A stretch of DNA of 64,000 nucleotides from Onthophagus taurus (Eukaryota; Arthropoda; Insecta; Coleoptera; Scarabaeidae): contig NC_091966.1 in the NCBI RefSeq assembly GCF_036711975.1, forward strand, positions 42,229,501 to 42,293,500, read 5' to 3'. The notes under the pieces are model-generated. The model was given only the letters and a program-made list of their open reading frames with translations. It was not told the origin of the DNA and did no database searches. This document shows, piece by piece, positions 61,516-64,000 of the stretch (its first letter is position 1; every line of letters begins with the position of its first letter). Made by a program: the position numbers and the translations under genes.

Positions 61516-62214
61516 ATAATTTACAATAATATATTAGCTAATATTTACAAAAAGATATTTCGCAATTATTTCCTTTATACAGGGTGTCTCAGCGAGACCG
61601 GTCATTAGATGTTTCTGGGGTTCTGGCGAAAATAAAAATTTGAGAATTCAGACTTAAGTATTATCAATTACGATCTCTTCAACTAAAATATTTTCAGATT
61701 TCTTGCACTTTCGGTTATACGGGAAGTCGCCACCTACTTTATTTTTTTAAATGGAACACCCTGTATATTTTTACATATTTGGATTTGTCTGTTTTCAAGG
61801 TTTATAAATAAGTTTACTTTTTGCAATTTGATTCGGCCATTCTCGAGTTATTCGAATTTTTCTAGAAAAATCTGCTCCAGCAGACATTTGTTCAAAAAAT
61901 CAGAGAACACTCGATTTTTGGGATATCAATTTAGGATTCAGAATATGCTTAAACAACATGATGAAGTATGTTTTGGTGCCGAGAACGGCTGTCTAGAACG
62001 TTTGGTCACGTTACTATGGCACGTTAACTTTTCAAAATTTGGACGTACCATAACTTCATTTTTTTAAATGGCACCCCCCATATTTTATTACTTAGTCGTC
62101 TTCGGCGTCTCATTCTACATCTTTTATATCCCATATGTCCCATACCTAACATTAATAGTTTAGGAGATAATTAGGGTTTTTTGAAAAATGCACATATATC
62201 ATATGGATATTTAG

Positions 62215-62852
62215 CCTAGTGTGCCATGAAAAACAAGCCTTCTCAATGAGTTCTTGTCAAAGACTCACTTGTTTACCTCACTTGATGCATGTGAGCAAAT
62301 AATTATCTGTTATGTCCCTTAATATTAGTACTGAAAAGAGTTAAAATCGATAACAATAACGAAAGTAATATTTACACAAATTAAGAAATTCTTACTTTAT
62401 TTTTTATGCATAAAAAGCGCGACAAAGTTCGTAGTATGATTCCTAGATCTTCTTTGGCAGCTCGAATTGAGGTGTTGGGACTGGGCTCGAAATAAGCCAA
62501 GGCATTCACCTCTTCCGTTGCATTATCTACTACATTTTTTGGTCAGTTTAACACGTGATTAATTCGTCCAAAATGCAAAAAATTTGCTTCTATTCTTCTA
62601 AATTTATCTTTTGTCATCGGAGGTAAATGCGGATAATTTTCATTAAACATTCTGCAAGTTCTACTAAGAACTTTGTAGCACATTTTACGTGCACAAAAAA
62701 TAAATTATGGATTTCTTTATATGTATAAACATTATTTACGTTATTAATATCCATTTTACCTGGTTTCAGACTCACAAGCATCAAACAACGTAAATCAGAC
62801 TTTGACGTTTGTCAATAAGTCATTAAACATTTGTTTTCCATGGCACACTAGG
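62215..62852 (-). mobile_element. Nested DNA transposon relic in FB5, CCTAGTGTGCCATG ends
   Basis: Terminal inverted repeats CCTAGTGTGCCATG(G)AAAACAA bound a 638-bp insert at the centre of FB5. A transposase-type helix-turn-helix relic lies on the minus strand inside it. No clear target-site duplication was identified. Confidence 0.65.
62405..62690 (-). pseudogene. Transposase-like helix-turn-helix relic
   Basis: The minus-strand frame reads FNENYPHLPPMTKDKFRRI, then NATEEVNALAYFE and SIRAAKEDLGIILRTLSRFL. This matches the paired helix-turn-helix layout typical of insect mariner-like/DUF4817 proteins (a conserved tyrosine-proline turn, then a second HTH with SIR...LGI..). An in-frame TGA separates the two halves. 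No catalytic domain is present. Assignment is by pattern only. Confidence 0.45.
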
Positions 62853-63493
62853 TTAATATCGATATGATATGTGAGCATTTTTCAAAAAACCCTAATTATT
62901 TCTCAAACTATTAATGTTAGGCATAGGACATATGCAATATAAAAGATGTAAAATAAGACGCCGAAGACGACTAAGTAATAAAATATGGGGGGTGCCATTT
63001 AAAAAAATTAAGTTAAAAAATAGTGCTTCCAAATTTCGAAAAGTTAACGTGTCATAGTAAAGTGACCAAACGATCTAGACAGCCGTTCTCGGCACCAAAA
63101 CATACTCCATCATGTTGTTTAAGCATGTTCTGAATCTTAAATTGATATCTCAAAAATTGAGTGTTCTATGATTTTTTGAACAACTGTCCACTGGAGCAGA
63201 TTTTTCTAGAAAAAATCGAATAACTCGAGAACGGCCGAATCAAATTGCAAAAAGTAAAGTTATTTATAAACCTTCAAAATAGACAAATCAAAATGTGTAA
63301 AAATATACAGGGTATTCCATTTAAAAAAATAAAGTAGGTGGCGACTTCCGGTATAACCGGAAGTGCTAGAAATCTGAAAATATTTTAGATGAAGAGAACG
63401 TAATTGATAATACTTAAATCTGCATTCTCAAATTTTTTGTTTGGCCAGAACCCCAGAAACGTCTAATGACCGGTCTCACTGAGACACTGTATA

Positions 63494-63930
63494 CAAATGC
63501 AGAGGAGATAGGCCAAGCAGAACCTCCATTGCTAGAGTTGGCGTTGTGCCTATCGGACCAGAGATAACTGAAGTCTGTCGGACTTTCCTATACCAGGCTG
63601 CTACTTCGTATGTGATCATAGGTCTAACCAGAGTCGCACAGAGCCAGTACAACCTTTCAGGGGTAAGACCCCAATTTTTTCCACAAAGACTGCGGCAACT
63701 CCACAAGGATAGTCTAGTTTTGTGCAAAACTCCCTGCAAATGTCCATTCCATGACAGGGTTTTGTCTAGGATTACTCCTAGATATTTGACTTCCTTTGAG
63801 AAAGGAATTTCTTCACCTTGGATAGTTGGGCGGATTAGTCCATCCAACTTTCGTTTCCTGGTGAAGGGCACAACAATTGTCTTTTGCAGGTTTATTGAGA
63901 GGTTCTCTCCCTTAGCCAAGCGCAAATGGT
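63494..63930 (-). pseudogene. Non-LTR reverse transcriptase C-terminal fragment
   Basis: On the minus strand, NLQKTIVVPFTRKRKL, VKYLGVILDKTLSWNGHL, CGKNWGLTPERLYWLC and VRPMITYEVAAWY are the post-catalytic thumb and linker region of an insect LINE. A deletion then leads to GTTPTLAMEVLLGLSPLHL, which normally precedes RNase H. It is a different lineage from the Jockey-like element at 39869. An internal deletion and missing catalytic core make it inactive. Confidence 0.8.
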
Positions 63931-63944
63931 ATCTAGGGTCACCT

Positions 63945-64000
63945 GGAGTGCTAGTGTTAGTTTCAGTTGTTATTCTGTGTTTCTAGTTCTAGGTCTAGTG
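63945..64000. repeat. TAG-hexamer repeat at window end
   Basis: CTAGTGTTAGTTTCAG followed by TTTCTAGTTCTAGGTCTAG, the same hexamer family, running off the window. Confidence 0.6.

Larger units (their letters stand above)
61578..63491. mobile_element. Foldback element FB5, ~1.9 kb with ~640-bp arms
   Basis: It starts TACAGGGTGTCTCAGCGAGA and ends with the mirrored TCTCACTGAGACACTGTA. Arms 61578-62214 and 62853-63491 mirror each other through AGACCGGTCATTAGA, TCTGGGGTTCTGG, AAGTCGCCACCTACTTTATT and GGTGCCGAGAACGGCTGTCT. A different element occupies the centre. A long transcript would fold into a very long double-stranded stem. Confidence 0.85.

Noticed and set aside
63546-63986. 146-codon plus-strand ORF
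   Set aside because: Shadow of the minus-strand reverse-transcriptase fragment.

Overview
This is an AT-rich eukaryotic window from an insect genome. Short GT-AG introns, an expanded epsilon-class glutathione S-transferase (GST) cluster, and Jockey-type, Penelope-like and mariner-like relics all fit a holometabolous insect. A beetle is my best guess, but that is inference. Only about 12% of the window is exonic. The rest is satellite DNA, palindromic foldback elements and retrotransposon relics.

Layout, left to right. (1) 1-2255: tandem AT-rich repeats, TAG-hexamer/hairpin repeats, and the last part of an intron of Prmt5. (2) 2256-3317: the 3' two exons of Prmt5 (arginine methyltransferase, + strand). 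Its N-terminal exons lie outside the window. (3) 3640-10408: a ~180-bp satellite (called S1) containing three near-identical 839-bp higher-order units. (4) 10918-44194: a cluster of six epsilon-type GST genes, labelled A (10918-11660 +), B (11906-18011 -), C (24688-25443 +), D (31616-37440 +), E (37596-38338 +) and F (43448-44194 +). D, E and F share one three-exon architecture (47 + 67 + 100/101 codons). Large blocks of a second satellite (S2, ~360-bp dimer) fill introns of B and D and the spaces between genes. A 2.65-kb Jockey-like retrotransposon interrupts the S2 block between E and F. (5) 44282-48635: S2 in reverse orientation, interrupted by a ~430-bp repeat family. (6) 49593-56462: a complete eight-exon METTL17 gene on the minus strand. 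Its fifth intron is 5.1 kb and is bounded at both ends by inverted copies of a repeat that also abuts the Prmt5 splice acceptor. (7) 56858-57881: the first four exons of an XPR1/SPX-type phosphate exporter gene, divergent from METTL17. (8) 57882-64000: apparent intron or intergenic DNA with a Penelope-like relic carrying an internal 231-bp tandem repeat, two long foldback elements (one with a nested transposase relic) and a non-LTR reverse-transcriptase fragment.

Functionally, the GSTs would form a detoxification cluster. Gene B keeps the fold but has lost the usual glutathione-site residues. Prmt5, METTL17 (mitochondrial translation) and XPR1 (phosphate export) are housekeeping neighbours.

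The most unusual observations are: introner-like inverted repeats next to splice sites in two unrelated genes; satellite blocks flanked by duplicated host DNA, one of them a perfect 104-bp direct repeat; a dispersed hairpin embedded in degenerate TAGNNN hexamers; and a perfect 42-bp hairpin in METTL17 intron 5. All splice junctions were read by eye from consensus sites, reading-frame continuity and family similarity. No transcript evidence was available.
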